Of a stretch of 64,000 nucleotides of DNA, positions 38,785-47,765 are shown in pieces. The translations under genes and the position numbers were made by a program. The notes beneath the pieces are model-generated. The model made no database searches. It saw only the letters and a list, made by a program, of their open reading frames with translations, and was not told the origin of the DNA. Positions within the stretch are counted from its first letter, which is position 1. Each line of letters opens with the position of its first letter. Source of the DNA: Couchioplanes azureus (GTDB lineage: Bacteria; Actinomycetota; Actinomycetes; Mycobacteriales; Micromonosporaceae); contig NZ_BMQY01000005.1 in NCBI RefSeq assembly GCF_014648355.1, forward strand, positions 124,001 through 188,000. Direction: 5' to 3'.

Positions 38785-39990
38785 TCAGGGGGTTCCCGAC
38801 AAAAGGGTGATGGCGTAGCCGGAGCTGCGCAGGGCCCCGATCAGCGTCGCCGAGTGGTCCGGCCCCCGGGTTTCCACCGAGAGCTGCACCTCCACCTGGC
38901 CGAAGCTCAGCCGGGGGTTGTGGCGCGAGTGCAGCACGTCGACGATGTTCGCGCGGTGCTCGGCGATCTGGGTGAGCAGCCGCGCGAGCTCTCCCGGCTG
39001 GTCGCCCGTCTGCACCGACAGGCGCAGGAAACGTCCCGCCGACGCCAGGCCGTGCTCGATGACGCGCATCAGCAGCATCGGGTCGATGTTGCCGCCGGAG
39101 AGGATCGCGACCACCGGCGGTTCCAGGTCGACCTTGCCGGCGAGCAGGGCCGCCACCGCCGCGCCGCCGGCCGGTTCCACCACCATCTTGTGGCGTTCCA
39201 GCATGAGCAGCAGCGCCGCGGAGAGGTCCTCGTCGGTCACCGTGACGACGTCGTCGACCAGGTCGTGCACGTGGGCGAAGGTGAGGTCGCCGGGGCGCAT
39301 CACCGCGATGCCGTCCGCGATCGTCGCCAGCGACGTGAGGGTCACCGGGGCGCCCGCCGCCAGCGACGGCGGGTACGCGGCCGCGCCGGTCGCCTGGACG
39401 CCGACGATCCGTACGTCCGGCTTCATCGCCTTGGCCGCGACCGCCACACCCGAGATGAGCCCGCCGCCGCCGACCGCCGTGACGATCGTGCCGACGTCCG
39501 GGCACTGGTCGAGGATCTCCAGGCCCACCGTGCCCTGACCGGCGATGACGTCGGGGTGGTCGAAGGGGTGGATGAAAACCGCGCCGGTCTCCTCGGCGAA
39601 GGCGCGGGCCGCGCGCAGCGCGTCGTCGACGGTGGTGCCCGCGTACTCGATCGAGGCGCCGTACCCCTTCGTCGCCGCGACCTTGGGCAGCGGGGCGTTC
39701 TGGGGCATGAAGACCGTCGACTTGGCGCCGAGCAGGCCGGCCGCCAGCGCCACGCCCTGGGCATGGTTGCCGGCGCTCGCGGCGACCACGCCGCGGGCGC
39801 GCTCGGCCTCCGACAACCGGGCGATGCGGGTGTACGCCCCGCGCACCTTGTACGAGCCTGCCCGCTGCTGGTTCTCACACTTGAGCCAGGCTCCCAGGTG
39901 CGTCGAGTGCTCCAGCGGTGTGGTCCGGACGACGCCGGTGAGCAGTGCCCGCGCGGCTTCGACGTCGGCAAGCGATAGCAGGTCAGCCAT
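38785..39990 (-). CDS. ilvA: Threonine ammonia-lyase (threonine deaminase) with ACT domain
   Basis: A 401-aa fold-type II PLP enzyme converting threonine to 2-oxobutanoate, entry to isoleucine. Schiff-base Lys48 lies in QQRAGSYKVRGA, and SAGNHAQGVA and VGGGGLISGVAVAAK form the substrate and phosphate sites. A C-terminal ACT-like domain (about 325-401, FLRLSVQTGDQPGELARLLT) suggests amino-acid feedback. The length is that of the shorter single-ACT form found in actinobacteria. It lies in a minus-strand run downstream of an amidase gene (36-bp gap). Confidence 0.92.
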   Translation of the reverse strand: MADLLSLADVEAARALLTGVVRTTPLEHSTHLGAWLKCENQQRAGSYKVRGAYTRIARLSEAERARGVVAASAGNHAQGVALAAGLLGAKSTVFMPQNAPLPKVAATKGYGASIEYAGTTVDDALRAARAFAEETGAVFIHPFDHPDVIAGQGTVGLEILDQCPDVGTIVTAVGGGGLISGVAVAAKAMKPDVRIVGVQATGAAAYPPSLAAGAPVTLTSLATIADGIAVMRPGDLTFAHVHDLVDDVVTVTDEDLSAALLLMLERHKMVVEPAGGAAVAALLAGKVDLEPPVVAILSGGNIDPMLLMRVIEHGLASAGRFLRLSVQTGDQPGELARLLTQIAEHRANIVDVLHSRHNPRLSFGQVEVQLSVETRGPDHSATLIGALRSSGYAITLLSGTP

Positions 39991-40026
39991 GGCAGAGATC
40001 GTGCCACAGCGGCGCGGGCGGACAGT

Positions 40027-41394
40027 TCACACGAAGGCGTGCCGGGGCCACGGGTTGGCGACCTCCAGCAGACCGGCGATCGACAGCAGCAGCAGTTCGG
40101 AATCGGGCGGCCCGACGATCTGCACGCCCACCGGCAGCCCGTCCGGTCGCATGCCGACCGGCACCACGATCGCGGGCAGCCCGGCCATGTTCCACGGCGC
40201 GGCGTACGGCGCGTACCGGATGTTGTCGACGATGTTGCGCCGCCACCGGCCGGTCGCGTGACCGACGGCGGGCGGCGGCGTCGCCGCCAGGGCCGGAGTG
40301 AGCAGCACGTCGATGCGGCGGTCCGCGAAGAAGTCGATGCTCTGGGCGCGCCAGGCGTCGCGCTGCTCCTGCCGTACCCAGCCGCGCTTCCAGGCGAGCC
40401 CGCCGAGCCGGACGTGGCGCCGGGTGCGCGGCTGCAGCGCCGCCGGGTCGATGCCCGCGGCCTCCACCTCCCGGTACGCCGCCGCGAACCAGGTCAGGAG
40501 TCCGGTCACGCCGAGCACCGTGGAATAGCCCGGCTCGGCGGTGACGGTGTCGTGCCCGGCCTGGACGAGGAGCTTCGCCGCGGTCGCCACGGCCGCCCGG
40601 TTCGGCTCGTCCGGGCGTACCCCCTGGACCGGGGAGCGCAACGCGACGCCGACCCGCAGCCTGCCCGGCGGGGTGAGCTTGGCCGGGGTGCGCCCGGCGA
40701 GCACGTGGAAGCCGAGGGCGGCGTCCCCGACCGTGGTGGCGAGGACGCCGTTCTCGACCAGGCCCATCCAGCCGTCGCGGCCGACGTCGCGCGGGATGAC
40801 GTCGCGGCCCGGCTTGAGGCCGACCAGGCCGCAGCACGCCGCCGGGATGCGCAGCGAGCCGAGGCCGTCGTTGCCGTGCGCGATCGGCACCAGTCCGGCG
40901 GCCACGGCCGCGGCCGAACCACCGGACGAGCCGCCCGCCGTACGGTCCAGCGACCAGGGGTTGCGGGTGGCGCCTTCCGCGTCGTCGGTGGTGCCCCACA
41001 GCCCCAGCTCGGGCATGCGGGTGACGCCCACGACGACCGCGCCGGCGCCGCGCAGCCGGCGGACCACCTCGTGGTCCTCCTCGGCCACCGGCGTCCGCGC
41101 GGCCGCGGAGCCGTGCCAGGTCGGCAGGCCCGCGACCGGGGTGTTCTCCTTCACCGCGACGGGTACGCCCGCGAGCGGCAGGTTGGCCAGGTCCTCCTGG
41201 TCGTCGACCTTCTCCGCCTCGACGATCGCCTCGCCGCCGCGCACCACGCGGAACGCGCCGAGCGCGGGCTCGGAGATCGCGATCTGCTCGAGATGGTCGG
41301 CGACGACCTGGGTGGCGGTCGTGTCGCCACGGCGCACCGCACGGGAGATCTGCTTCGCCGTGGCACCCACCCATGTGGTCGCCAGGTTGTCCAT
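40027..41394 (-). CDS. Amidase signature-family hydrolase
   Basis: A 455-aa amidase. The Ser-cisSer-Lys triad is visible: Lys82 in VPVAVKENTPV, the Gly/Ser-rich TAGGSSGGSAAAVAAG with Ser156, and the nucleophile Ser180 in NDGLGSLRIPAACCGLVGLKPGR. It hydrolyses a C-N amide bond; the substrate is not predictable. It is not a GatA, because no gatB/gatC genes neighbour it. It sits between the cystathionine gamma-synthase gene and ilvA with gaps of 26 and 36 bp, so co-transcription is likely, though a common pathway is not obvious. Confidence 0.88.
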   Translation of the reverse strand: MDNLATTWVGATAKQISRAVRRGDTTATQVVADHLEQIAISEPALGAFRVVRGGEAIVEAEKVDDQEDLANLPLAGVPVAVKENTPVAGLPTWHGSAAARTPVAEEDHEVVRRLRGAGAVVVGVTRMPELGLWGTTDDAEGATRNPWSLDRTAGGSSGGSAAAVAAGLVPIAHGNDGLGSLRIPAACCGLVGLKPGRDVIPRDVGRDGWMGLVENGVLATTVGDAALGFHVLAGRTPAKLTPPGRLRVGVALRSPVQGVRPDEPNRAAVATAAKLLVQAGHDTVTAEPGYSTVLGVTGLLTWFAAAYREVEAAGIDPAALQPRTRRHVRLGGLAWKRGWVRQEQRDAWRAQSIDFFADRRIDVLLTPALAATPPPAVGHATGRWRRNIVDNIRYAPYAAPWNMAGLPAIVVPVGMRPDGLPVGVQIVGPPDSELLLLSIAGLLEVANPWPRHAFV

Positions 41395-41420
41395 GGCCCT
41401 CTCCGCTTGTCTGTGGAACC

Positions 41421-42572
41421 TCAGCCGAGCGCCTGCTCCAGATCGGCGAGCAGATCGTCAACGGTTTCGATGCCGACAGACAGTCGCACGAGATCGGCGG
41501 GTACTTCAAGCGGGGAGCCCGCCGCGCTGAGGTGTGTCATCTGCCCCGGGTGCTCGATGAGCGACTCGACGCCGCCGAGGGACTCGGCGAGGACGAACAG
41601 TTTCGTCCGGTTGCATACCTCGATGGCCTGCTCGGCGCCGCCCTTGGCGCGGAACGAGATCATGCCGCCGAAGCGCGTCATCTGCTTGGCCGCGATCTCG
41701 TGTCCGGGATGCGACTCCAGCCCGGGGTAGAGGATCTGACCGACCTTGGCGTGGCCGTCCAGGTACGCGACGATCCGCTCGGCGTTGTCGCAGTGCCGGT
41801 CCATCCGTACGCCGAGGGTCTTGATCCCCCGCAGCGTCAGCCACGCGTCGAACGGCCCGTTGACCGCGCCCATCGCGTTCTGGTGGAAGGCGAGCCGCTC
41901 GCCCAGCTCGTCGTCGGCCGTCACCAGCGCGCCACCCACCACGTCGGAGTGCCCGCCCAGGTACTTGGTCGTGGAGTGGATCACCACGTCGGCGCCGTGG
42001 GCGATCGGCTGCTGCAGGTACGGCGACGCGAACGTGTTGTCGACGGCCAGCATCGCGTCGTACTCGTGGGCGAGCCCGGCCAGCGCGGCGATGTCGGCGA
42101 CGTTGAGCAGCGGGTTGGTGGGCGTCTCGGCCCAGATCATCCGGGTGTGGCCGGGGCGGAACGCCGCCCGGACCGCGTCGAGGTCGTGCAGCGCCACCGC
42201 GGTCCAGGCGAGGCCCCAGTTCTCGGCGACCTTGCTGAAGAGCCGGAAGGTGCCGCCGTACGCGTCGTCCGGGATCACCACGTGGTCGCCGGGACGGCAC
42301 ACCGTGCGCAGCAGCGTGTCCTCCGCGGCCAGCCCGCTGGCGAACGCCAGGCCGCGCCGGCCGCCCTCGATCGCGGCGAGGCATTCCTGCAGGGCGTCAC
42401 GGGTCGGGTTGCCCGAGCGGCTGTACTCGTAGCCCAGCCGGGGCGCGCCGACGGCGTCCTGGGCATAGGTGCTGGTCTGGTAGATCGGCGGCACCACGGC
42501 ACCCGTGCGGGGGTCCGGGTCCTGCCCGGCGTGGATGGCCAGTGTGTCGAAGCCGTACTCGTTACCCGTCAT
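41421..42572 (-). CDS. metB: Cystathionine gamma-synthase/gamma-lyase
   Basis: A 383-aa Cys/Met-metabolism PLP enzyme. It shows the family pattern GYEYSRSGNPTRDALQECLA, FASGLAAED, the PLP-phosphate stretch DDAYGGTFRLF, VDNTFASPYLQQP, and the Schiff-base Lys203 in IHSTTKYLGGHSDVVGG. Sequence alone does not separate synthase (metB) from lyase activity, and actinobacterial enzymes often do both. Cystathionine beta-synthase at 51664-53022 would complete reverse transsulfuration. It is divergent from the HIT gene (24-bp gap between starts), so promoters overlap. Confidence 0.9.
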   Translation of the reverse strand: MTGNEYGFDTLAIHAGQDPDPRTGAVVPPIYQTSTYAQDAVGAPRLGYEYSRSGNPTRDALQECLAAIEGGRRGLAFASGLAAEDTLLRTVCRPGDHVVIPDDAYGGTFRLFSKVAENWGLAWTAVALHDLDAVRAAFRPGHTRMIWAETPTNPLLNVADIAALAGLAHEYDAMLAVDNTFASPYLQQPIAHGADVVIHSTTKYLGGHSDVVGGALVTADDELGERLAFHQNAMGAVNGPFDAWLTLRGIKTLGVRMDRHCDNAERIVAYLDGHAKVGQILYPGLESHPGHEIAAKQMTRFGGMISFRAKGGAEQAIEVCNRTKLFVLAESLGGVESLIEHPGQMTHLSAAGSPLEVPADLVRLSVGIETVDDLLADLEQALG

Positions 42573-42596
42573 GAGGGGCAAGGCTAGTCTGCGCCC

Positions 42597-43010
42597 ATGC
42601 CCGGCTGCCTGTTCTGTGCGATCGTGGCGGGCTCGGTTCCCGCGTTCAAGGTGGTGGATTCGCCGGAGGGCGTCGGCTTCCTCGACATCCGGCCCGTCTT
42701 CAAGGGGCACGTGCTGGTGGTGCCGCGCCCGCACGTACCCGAGTTGGCGGCCCTCGGACAGGATCTCCTGCCCGGCTTCTTCGCCCTCGTCCAGCGGGTG
42801 GCCGCCGCGGTCCCGGAGGCGACGGGCGCCCGGGGCACGTTCGTCGCGATGAACAACATCGTGTCGCAGTCGGTGCCGCATCTGCACGCCCACGTCGTGC
42901 CGCGGACGAAGGGGGACGGACTTCGCGGGTTCTTCTGGCCGCGGCACAAATACGACTCGGACGAGGAGGCGGCCTCCTACGCTTCCCGGATAGCCGGCGT
43001 GCTCGGGTAA
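42597..43010 (+). CDS. HIT-family nucleotide-binding protein
   Basis: A 137-aa histidine-triad protein of the Hint branch, hydrolysing nucleoside phosphoramidates or acyl-AMP. The N-terminal CLFCAIVAGSVPAFKV and the catalytic HLHAHVVP (His triad at 95-99) are intact. Cys4 and Cys7 could bind zinc with later His residues, as in some HIT proteins. It starts 24 bp from the divergent metB gene and precedes msrA by about 50 bp on the same strand. Confidence 0.93.
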   Translation: MPGCLFCAIVAGSVPAFKVVDSPEGVGFLDIRPVFKGHVLVVPRPHVPELAALGQDLLPGFFALVQRVAAAVPEATGARGTFVAMNNIVSQSVPHLHAHVVPRTKGDGLRGFFWPRHKYDSDEEAASYASRIAGVLG

Positions 43011-43059
43011 GGATCCCCGCCCGGACGGCGTTGCACCCAGGCGGATGAAGGGAGACACC

Positions 43060-43719
<660 letters not shown>

Positions 43720-43740
43720 TCCGCATCTGAGCAGGCAATG

Positions 43741-43775
43741 TACGGCCGCCGTCGGCGTTTGGGACGGCGGCCGTA
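43741..43775 (+). terminator. Hairpin terminator after msrA
   Basis: TACGGCCGCCGTC (43741-43753) and GACGGCGGCCGTA (43763-43775) form a perfect 13-bp stem 21 bases past the msrA stop. There is no T-run, as is frequent for actinobacterial hairpin terminators. Confidence 0.75.
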
Positions 43776-43868
43776 ACCCGTGCGGGTGGAAAAGATCGAC
43801 AGCCGCCGAAGGCATCTCACACACTGAATGGACCGACAATTCGGGAGGTAGCCCTCGGGAGGTGTCCG

Positions 43869-44186
43869 ATGTTCAACAACGAGGAGGAACGCGCCGCCTG
43901 GGTTCTCGCCGAATCCCTCATCGAGAAGGCGCGGGCCATGATGCGGCAGGCGGAGACCGCCCTGGAGACGTGGCGGATCGGCAAGGAGATGACCCGGCTG
44001 CGGTGCGCGCGACGCGGGATCAGCGAGTCCGACGCGGAGATCCGTTGGTCGGAGACGGCGAACGCGAAGAATGCGTTGACCGACAACAGCTTCCACGTGT
44101 CGCTGGCCACCATGTACTACAACGCCGCCGCGGCGCACTACTCCCGGGCCCACTACCTGCGCAGCCGCGGTGAGGCCCGGGTCTGA
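43869..44186 (+). CDS. Hypothetical protein (105 aa)
   Basis: ATG 43869 is preceded by GGGAGG at a good distance. The product is charged and almost entirely helical (EEERAAWVLAESLIEKARAMM, then ALETWRIGKEMTRLRCARRG, and a final helix ending AHYSRAHYLRSRGEARV). It probably forms a helical bundle or coiled coil. No signal peptide, membrane segment or catalytic motif is seen. It stands alone between the msrA terminator and the CYTH-CHAD gene. Family not recognised. Confidence 0.7.
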   Translation: MFNNEEERAAWVLAESLIEKARAMMRQAETALETWRIGKEMTRLRCARRGISESDAEIRWSETANAKNALTDNSFHVSLATMYYNAAAAHYSRAHYLRSRGEARV

Positions 44187-44317
44187 GCGCCATCGGCCCT
44201 GGAGAGCCCGACACCCGCACGGGGGGACGGGGGCCGAGCCCTCCAGGAGCCTGCGGCAAGGGTGCGTCGCTTTCCTGAGAGGTCGCTGAGTCGCCGGGGA
44301 TCCGCCAGACTTGGCCG

Positions 44318-45745
44318 ATGCAGAGCGCGACGGAGTCAGAACGCAAGTACGACGTGCCCGCCGGCTTCACCCTGCCCCCGCTGACCGGCGCGGGCGGCGT
44401 GAGCTGCAGCGGCGAGCCCCAGACGCACGAGCTCGACGCCACGTACTTCGACACCGAAGACCTGCGGCTGGCCCGCAACAAACGCACCCTGCGGCGGCGC
44501 ACCGGCGGCACGGACGCCGGGTGGCATCTCAAGACCCCCGGCGAGGGCTCCGACCGCACCGAACACCGGCTTCCCCTCACCGACGGCGACGACGTCCCGG
44601 CCGAGCTGGCCGCCGAGGTGCGCACCATCGTGCGGACCCGTCCGCTGCGGCCGGTGGCCACGCTGCGGACCCGGCGGGTGGAGACGTCGCTGTGCGACGC
44701 CGAGGGCCGTACGCTCGCCCTGGTCGCGCAGGACGAGGTCGAGGCGGAGGCCGGCGGCGACCCGCAGCGCTGGCAGGAGATCGAGGTCGAGCTGGTCGAC
44801 GGCGGGCCCGAGCTGCTCGACGCGGTGGAGGGACTGCTGCGGGCGGCCGGCGCCACTCCCGCCGCCGGGCCGTCCAAGCTGGCCCGGGCGCTCGGCGACC
44901 GCCTCCGCACGCCGCGGCCCGGCAAGGCCCGCAAGAGCGACCCCGTCCTCGGGTACGCGCGCGAGCAGCGCGACGCCATCGAGGCCCACGACGCGGCGGT
45001 CCGGGCCGGCGACCCCGACGCCGTGCACAAGATGCGCGTGGCGACCCGGCGCCTGCGCAGCACGCTCAAGACCTTCCGGCCCTCCTTCGATCCGGAGCGG
45101 GCGGAGTCCCTCAAGGGCGAGCTGAAATGGCTCGCGCACCGCCTCGGCGACGTCCGCGACGGCCAGGTCCTGCGGCAGAAGCTCGCCGCCGCGGCCGACA
45201 GCTTTCCCGAGGTGGCCGCCCGGGTCCGCGAGAAGCTGGAGGACGACGTCGCACGCGGGCGGCAGGCGCTGACCGAGGCCCTGGACAGCGACCGCTACCT
45301 GGCCCTGCTCGACGCGACGGACGCCCTGCTCGACGAGGCCCGCCCCGGGGCCGCAAGCGCCCGCCGCCGCGCCCGCAAGGTGCTGCACCGGGCCGACGCG
45401 CTGCTCGACACGGCCGTCAGCGACGGCGTCGACGCGGAGCTGCACGAGGCCCGCAAGAAGTACAAGCAGGCGCGGTACGCCGTCGAGGTCATCGCGCCCG
45501 CCGCCGGCAAGCCGGGCAGGAAACTGGTCTCGGCGCTCACCTCGCTGCAGGACGTCCTCGGCGCGCACCAGGACTCCGTCGTGGCCCGCGAGGTGCTGCG
45601 CGACGTGGCGCGGACGGCGCCGGACGCGTTCGCCTACGGCATCCTCTACGCCCGCCAGGAGCGGATCGGGGAGGAGACGTTCCACGAGCTGCCCGGGGTG
45701 ATCAGGAGCTCGCGGAAGGGCAAGCTGCGGCGCTGGCTCGGCTGA
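44318..45745 (+). CDS. CYTH-CHAD domain protein (polyphosphate-associated triphosphatase)
   Basis: A 475-aa two-domain protein. The N-terminal CYTH domain (1-200) begins with the ESERK version of ExExK (residues 6-10), the triphosphate-binding tunnel motif, with ATYFDTEDLRLARNKRTLRRRTGG typical of the fold. The C-terminal CHAD domain (about 215-470) is helical and rich in conserved His/Arg/Lys (VHKMRVATRRLRSTLKTF and LHEARKKYKQARYAVEV), which bind polyphosphate in characterised family members. PPK2 follows after 40 bp on the same strand, supporting a polyphosphate role. Confidence 0.92.
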   Translation: MQSATESERKYDVPAGFTLPPLTGAGGVSCSGEPQTHELDATYFDTEDLRLARNKRTLRRRTGGTDAGWHLKTPGEGSDRTEHRLPLTDGDDVPAELAAEVRTIVRTRPLRPVATLRTRRVETSLCDAEGRTLALVAQDEVEAEAGGDPQRWQEIEVELVDGGPELLDAVEGLLRAAGATPAAGPSKLARALGDRLRTPRPGKARKSDPVLGYAREQRDAIEAHDAAVRAGDPDAVHKMRVATRRLRSTLKTFRPSFDPERAESLKGELKWLAHRLGDVRDGQVLRQKLAAAADSFPEVAARVREKLEDDVARGRQALTEALDSDRYLALLDATDALLDEARPGAASARRRARKVLHRADALLDTAVSDGVDAELHEARKKYKQARYAVEVIAPAAGKPGRKLVSALTSLQDVLGAHQDSVVAREVLRDVARTAPDAFAYGILYARQERIGEETFHELPGVIRSSRKGKLRRWLG

Positions 45746-45785
45746 GCGAGTTGGCACCGCCCCGGACGGGGTATGAAGCCTGTTC

Positions 45786-46787
45786 ATGGAGGCCGAGGAA
45801 CAGCAGTCCCAGAACGACCCGCAGCCCCACGATGATCAAAAGGCCCGGGAAGGGGCCCGGGACGACGTGCGGACCGCTCCGTACCAGGGGCCGATCAGCG
45901 AGCTGGAGGGTTACCGGGTCGCCGACGACGATGACGACGACCCGGTGCTGCTGACGGCCGACGGCAAGCCGGTGGACACCTGGCGCGAGGACTACCCGTA
46001 CGACTCCCGCCTGGCCCGCACGGACTACGAGCACGACAAGCGCCTGCTGCAGATCGAGCTGCTCAAGCTCCAGAACTGGTGCAAGGCCACCGGCGAGCGC
46101 CTGGTGATCCTCTTCGAGGGACGCGACGCCGCGGGCAAGGGCGGCACGATCAAACGCTTCATGGAACACCTGAACCCGCGCGGCGCGTCCGTGGTGGCGC
46201 TGGAGAAGCCGAACGAGCGCGAGAGCACCCAGTGGTACTTCCAGCGCTACATCAAGCACCTGCCGGCGGCCGGCGAGATCGTGCTCTTCGACCGCTCCTG
46301 GTACAACCGAGCCGGCGTCGAGCGGGTCATGGGCTTCTGCACCCGCGCCGAGTACCTCGAGTTCATGCGCCAGGCCCCGGACCTGGAGCGGATGCTCGTC
46401 CGCTCGGGCATCCACCTGGTCAAGTTCTGGTTCTCCGTGTCCCGCGGCGAGCAGCGCACCCGCTTCGCCATCCGCCAGGTGGACCCGGTACGCCAGTGGA
46501 AGCTCTCGAAGATGGATCTCGAATCGCTGGACAAGTGGGACGACTACACCGAGGCGAAGGAGGCGATGTTCTTCTACACGGACACCGCCGACGCCCCGTG
46601 GACCGTCGTGAAGAGCAACGACAAGAAGCGGGCCCGGCTCGAGGCCATGCGGCACGTCCTGCACCGCTTCAAGTACGACGACAAGGACCCGGACATCGTC
46701 GGCACCCCCGATCCCCACATCGTCGGCCCGGCCTCCCTGGCGGTCGAGGGCACCGAGCTCTCCCCGCGGGTGTTCCCACGGCTCTGA
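45786..46787 (+). CDS. ppk2: Polyphosphate kinase 2 (PPK2)
   Basis: A 333-aa P-loop kinase using polyphosphate to phosphorylate nucleotides. Walker A is EGRDAAGKGGTIKRF (112-120 core), then LEKPNERESTQWYFQRY, Walker B VLFDRSWYNRAGVERVMGF, and the lid region SRGEQRTRFAIRQVDPVRQWKLS. An acidic, disordered N-terminus of about 60 residues contains six consecutive Asp (47-52). It belongs to the single-domain class; whether it prefers GDP, ADP or AMP is unclear. Directly preceded by the CYTH-CHAD gene. It converges on the next gene with a four-base gap. Confidence 0.93.
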   Translation: MEAEEQQSQNDPQPHDDQKAREGARDDVRTAPYQGPISELEGYRVADDDDDDPVLLTADGKPVDTWREDYPYDSRLARTDYEHDKRLLQIELLKLQNWCKATGERLVILFEGRDAAGKGGTIKRFMEHLNPRGASVVALEKPNERESTQWYFQRYIKHLPAAGEIVLFDRSWYNRAGVERVMGFCTRAEYLEFMRQAPDLERMLVRSGIHLVKFWFSVSRGEQRTRFAIRQVDPVRQWKLSKMDLESLDKWDDYTEAKEAMFFYTDTADAPWTVVKSNDKKRARLEAMRHVLHRFKYDDKDPDIVGTPDPHIVGPASLAVEGTELSPRVFPRL

Positions 46788-46791
46788 GGGC

Positions 46792-47325
46792 TCAGCGCCG
46801 CGCGGGCTCCCAGACGTGCTCGTGCACGAACCCGTGGAGGTCACGCTCCCGGTCGCGGTCCTCGCGCTGCCACTGCTCGTACCCGCCGGAGGTCGACAGG
46901 CGGATGCCGGGCACCCAGCTCGGGTCGCAGAACAGCCGGTTCTGCAGGCCCAGCTGGAACTCGGCGCAGCGGACGATGCCGCGGTCCGGGTCCGATTCGG
47001 CGTTCGTCGCGTACCGGATGCGGGTGATGAGCGGTGCGCTCCCGCCGTTGTCGAAGAACAGTTCTCCGATCGAGGCGAGGAGGAAATCGTCGTCCTCATC
47101 CCAGCAGTCCGGGCGGACGGCCTCGGACGCCACCGCCAGTTGCAGACCGCCGCCGCTGCCGACCCACGTGAGCCGCAGGAAGCCCTCGTCCAGTTCGAAG
47201 TAGAGGGTGTAGGAGGTGGTCACGGCCCGCGCGACCGGCGTCTTCCCGTCGAGGTAAGCGGGGACATGGAGGCCATGCACCCGCGCTCCGGAGAGCCGGG
47301 CCAGCGTCTTCGTCAAGGCGTCCAT
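46792..47325 (-). CDS. Hypothetical protein (177 aa)
   Basis: A soluble protein of mixed strands (TTSYTLYFELDEGFLRLTWVGSGGG) with conserved-looking acidic stretches (PDCWDEDDDFLL) and a WEPARR end. No signal, membrane helix or known active site is seen. ATG 47325 is chosen because GGGGA lies about five bases upstream, although the frame stays open further. It is convergent with ppk2 and its start faces the rnz leader region. Family not recognised. Confidence 0.65.
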   Translation of the reverse strand: MDALTKTLARLSGARVHGLHVPAYLDGKTPVARAVTTSYTLYFELDEGFLRLTWVGSGGGLQLAVASEAVRPDCWDEDDDFLLASIGELFFDNGGSAPLITRIRYATNAESDPDRGIVRCAEFQLGLQNRLFCDPSWVPGIRLSTSGGYEQWQREDRDRERDLHGFVHEHVWEPARR

Positions 47326-47494
47326 GTCTTCCCCTTCGATCGGCCGGTCAAGAATTGCATGATCGTCGATCCGGCACCGGCACCCGGCGGCACGAGCCCG
47401 GAATGACCGGTTTGCCCGGCGGATTATTCCCGCTCCGCAGGTGACCGATAAGACGTTGTCGACGGCCTCACGGATCGCTACCGTGGCCTTACAC

Positions 47495-47554
47495 GTGAAG
47501 GGAGGTGGTCCGAAGTTGTATAGCAACGGGACTCGTGAGGTGGCTGTCCGCTAG
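47495..47554 (+). CDS. Putative leader peptide ORF (about 13-19 codons)
   Basis: GTG 47495, or TTG 47516 after GGGAGGTGG, opens a short frame ending LYSNGTREVAVR and stopping at TAG 47552-47554. The strong AAGGGAGGTGG is the best ribosome-binding site for several hundred bases. The stop lies between the two copies of GCTGTCC in the following structured region, so ribosome position could select among alternative stems. Confidence 0.35.
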   Translation: MKGGGPKLYSNGTREVAVR

Positions 47555-47711
47555 CCGCTGTCCTCGACAGCTTCGTAGAAATTTTCTTGCAGGACGTCGA
47601 GACCGTGTGGCAGCGGTACGGCGAATACCAGACAGCCACCCGACCCCCGGGGATCCGGCCTTGTCCGACCGGACCACGCTCCGCCACGGCGCGTGGAAGT
47701 CCCCGGGGGTC
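47539..47711 (+). ncRNA. Structured leader RNA upstream of rnz (candidate cis-regulator)
   Basis: A cluster of perfect complementarities. GGTGGCTGTC (47539-47548) pairs with GACAGCCACC (47631-47640). GCTGTC (47557-47562) pairs with GACAGC (47566-47571). The two copies of GCTGTCC can each pair with either GACAGC, giving exclusive alternatives. Next comes a three-way junction: GACCCCCGGGGA (47642-47653) with TCCCCGGGGGTC (47700-47711), enclosing TCCGG/CCGGA (47654/47669) and CCACGC/GCGTGG (47674/47691). A further hairpin CCGGGGA-GAC-TCCCCGG is at 47721-47737, before the rnz ATG. An A/T-rich island (47577-47588) is unusual here. I could not assign it to a known RNA family. Confidence 0.5.
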
Positions 47712-47765
47712 GCTTCATTTCCGGGGAGACTCCCCGGGCGCTTCACTGGCGGGGGAACGCAGGCG

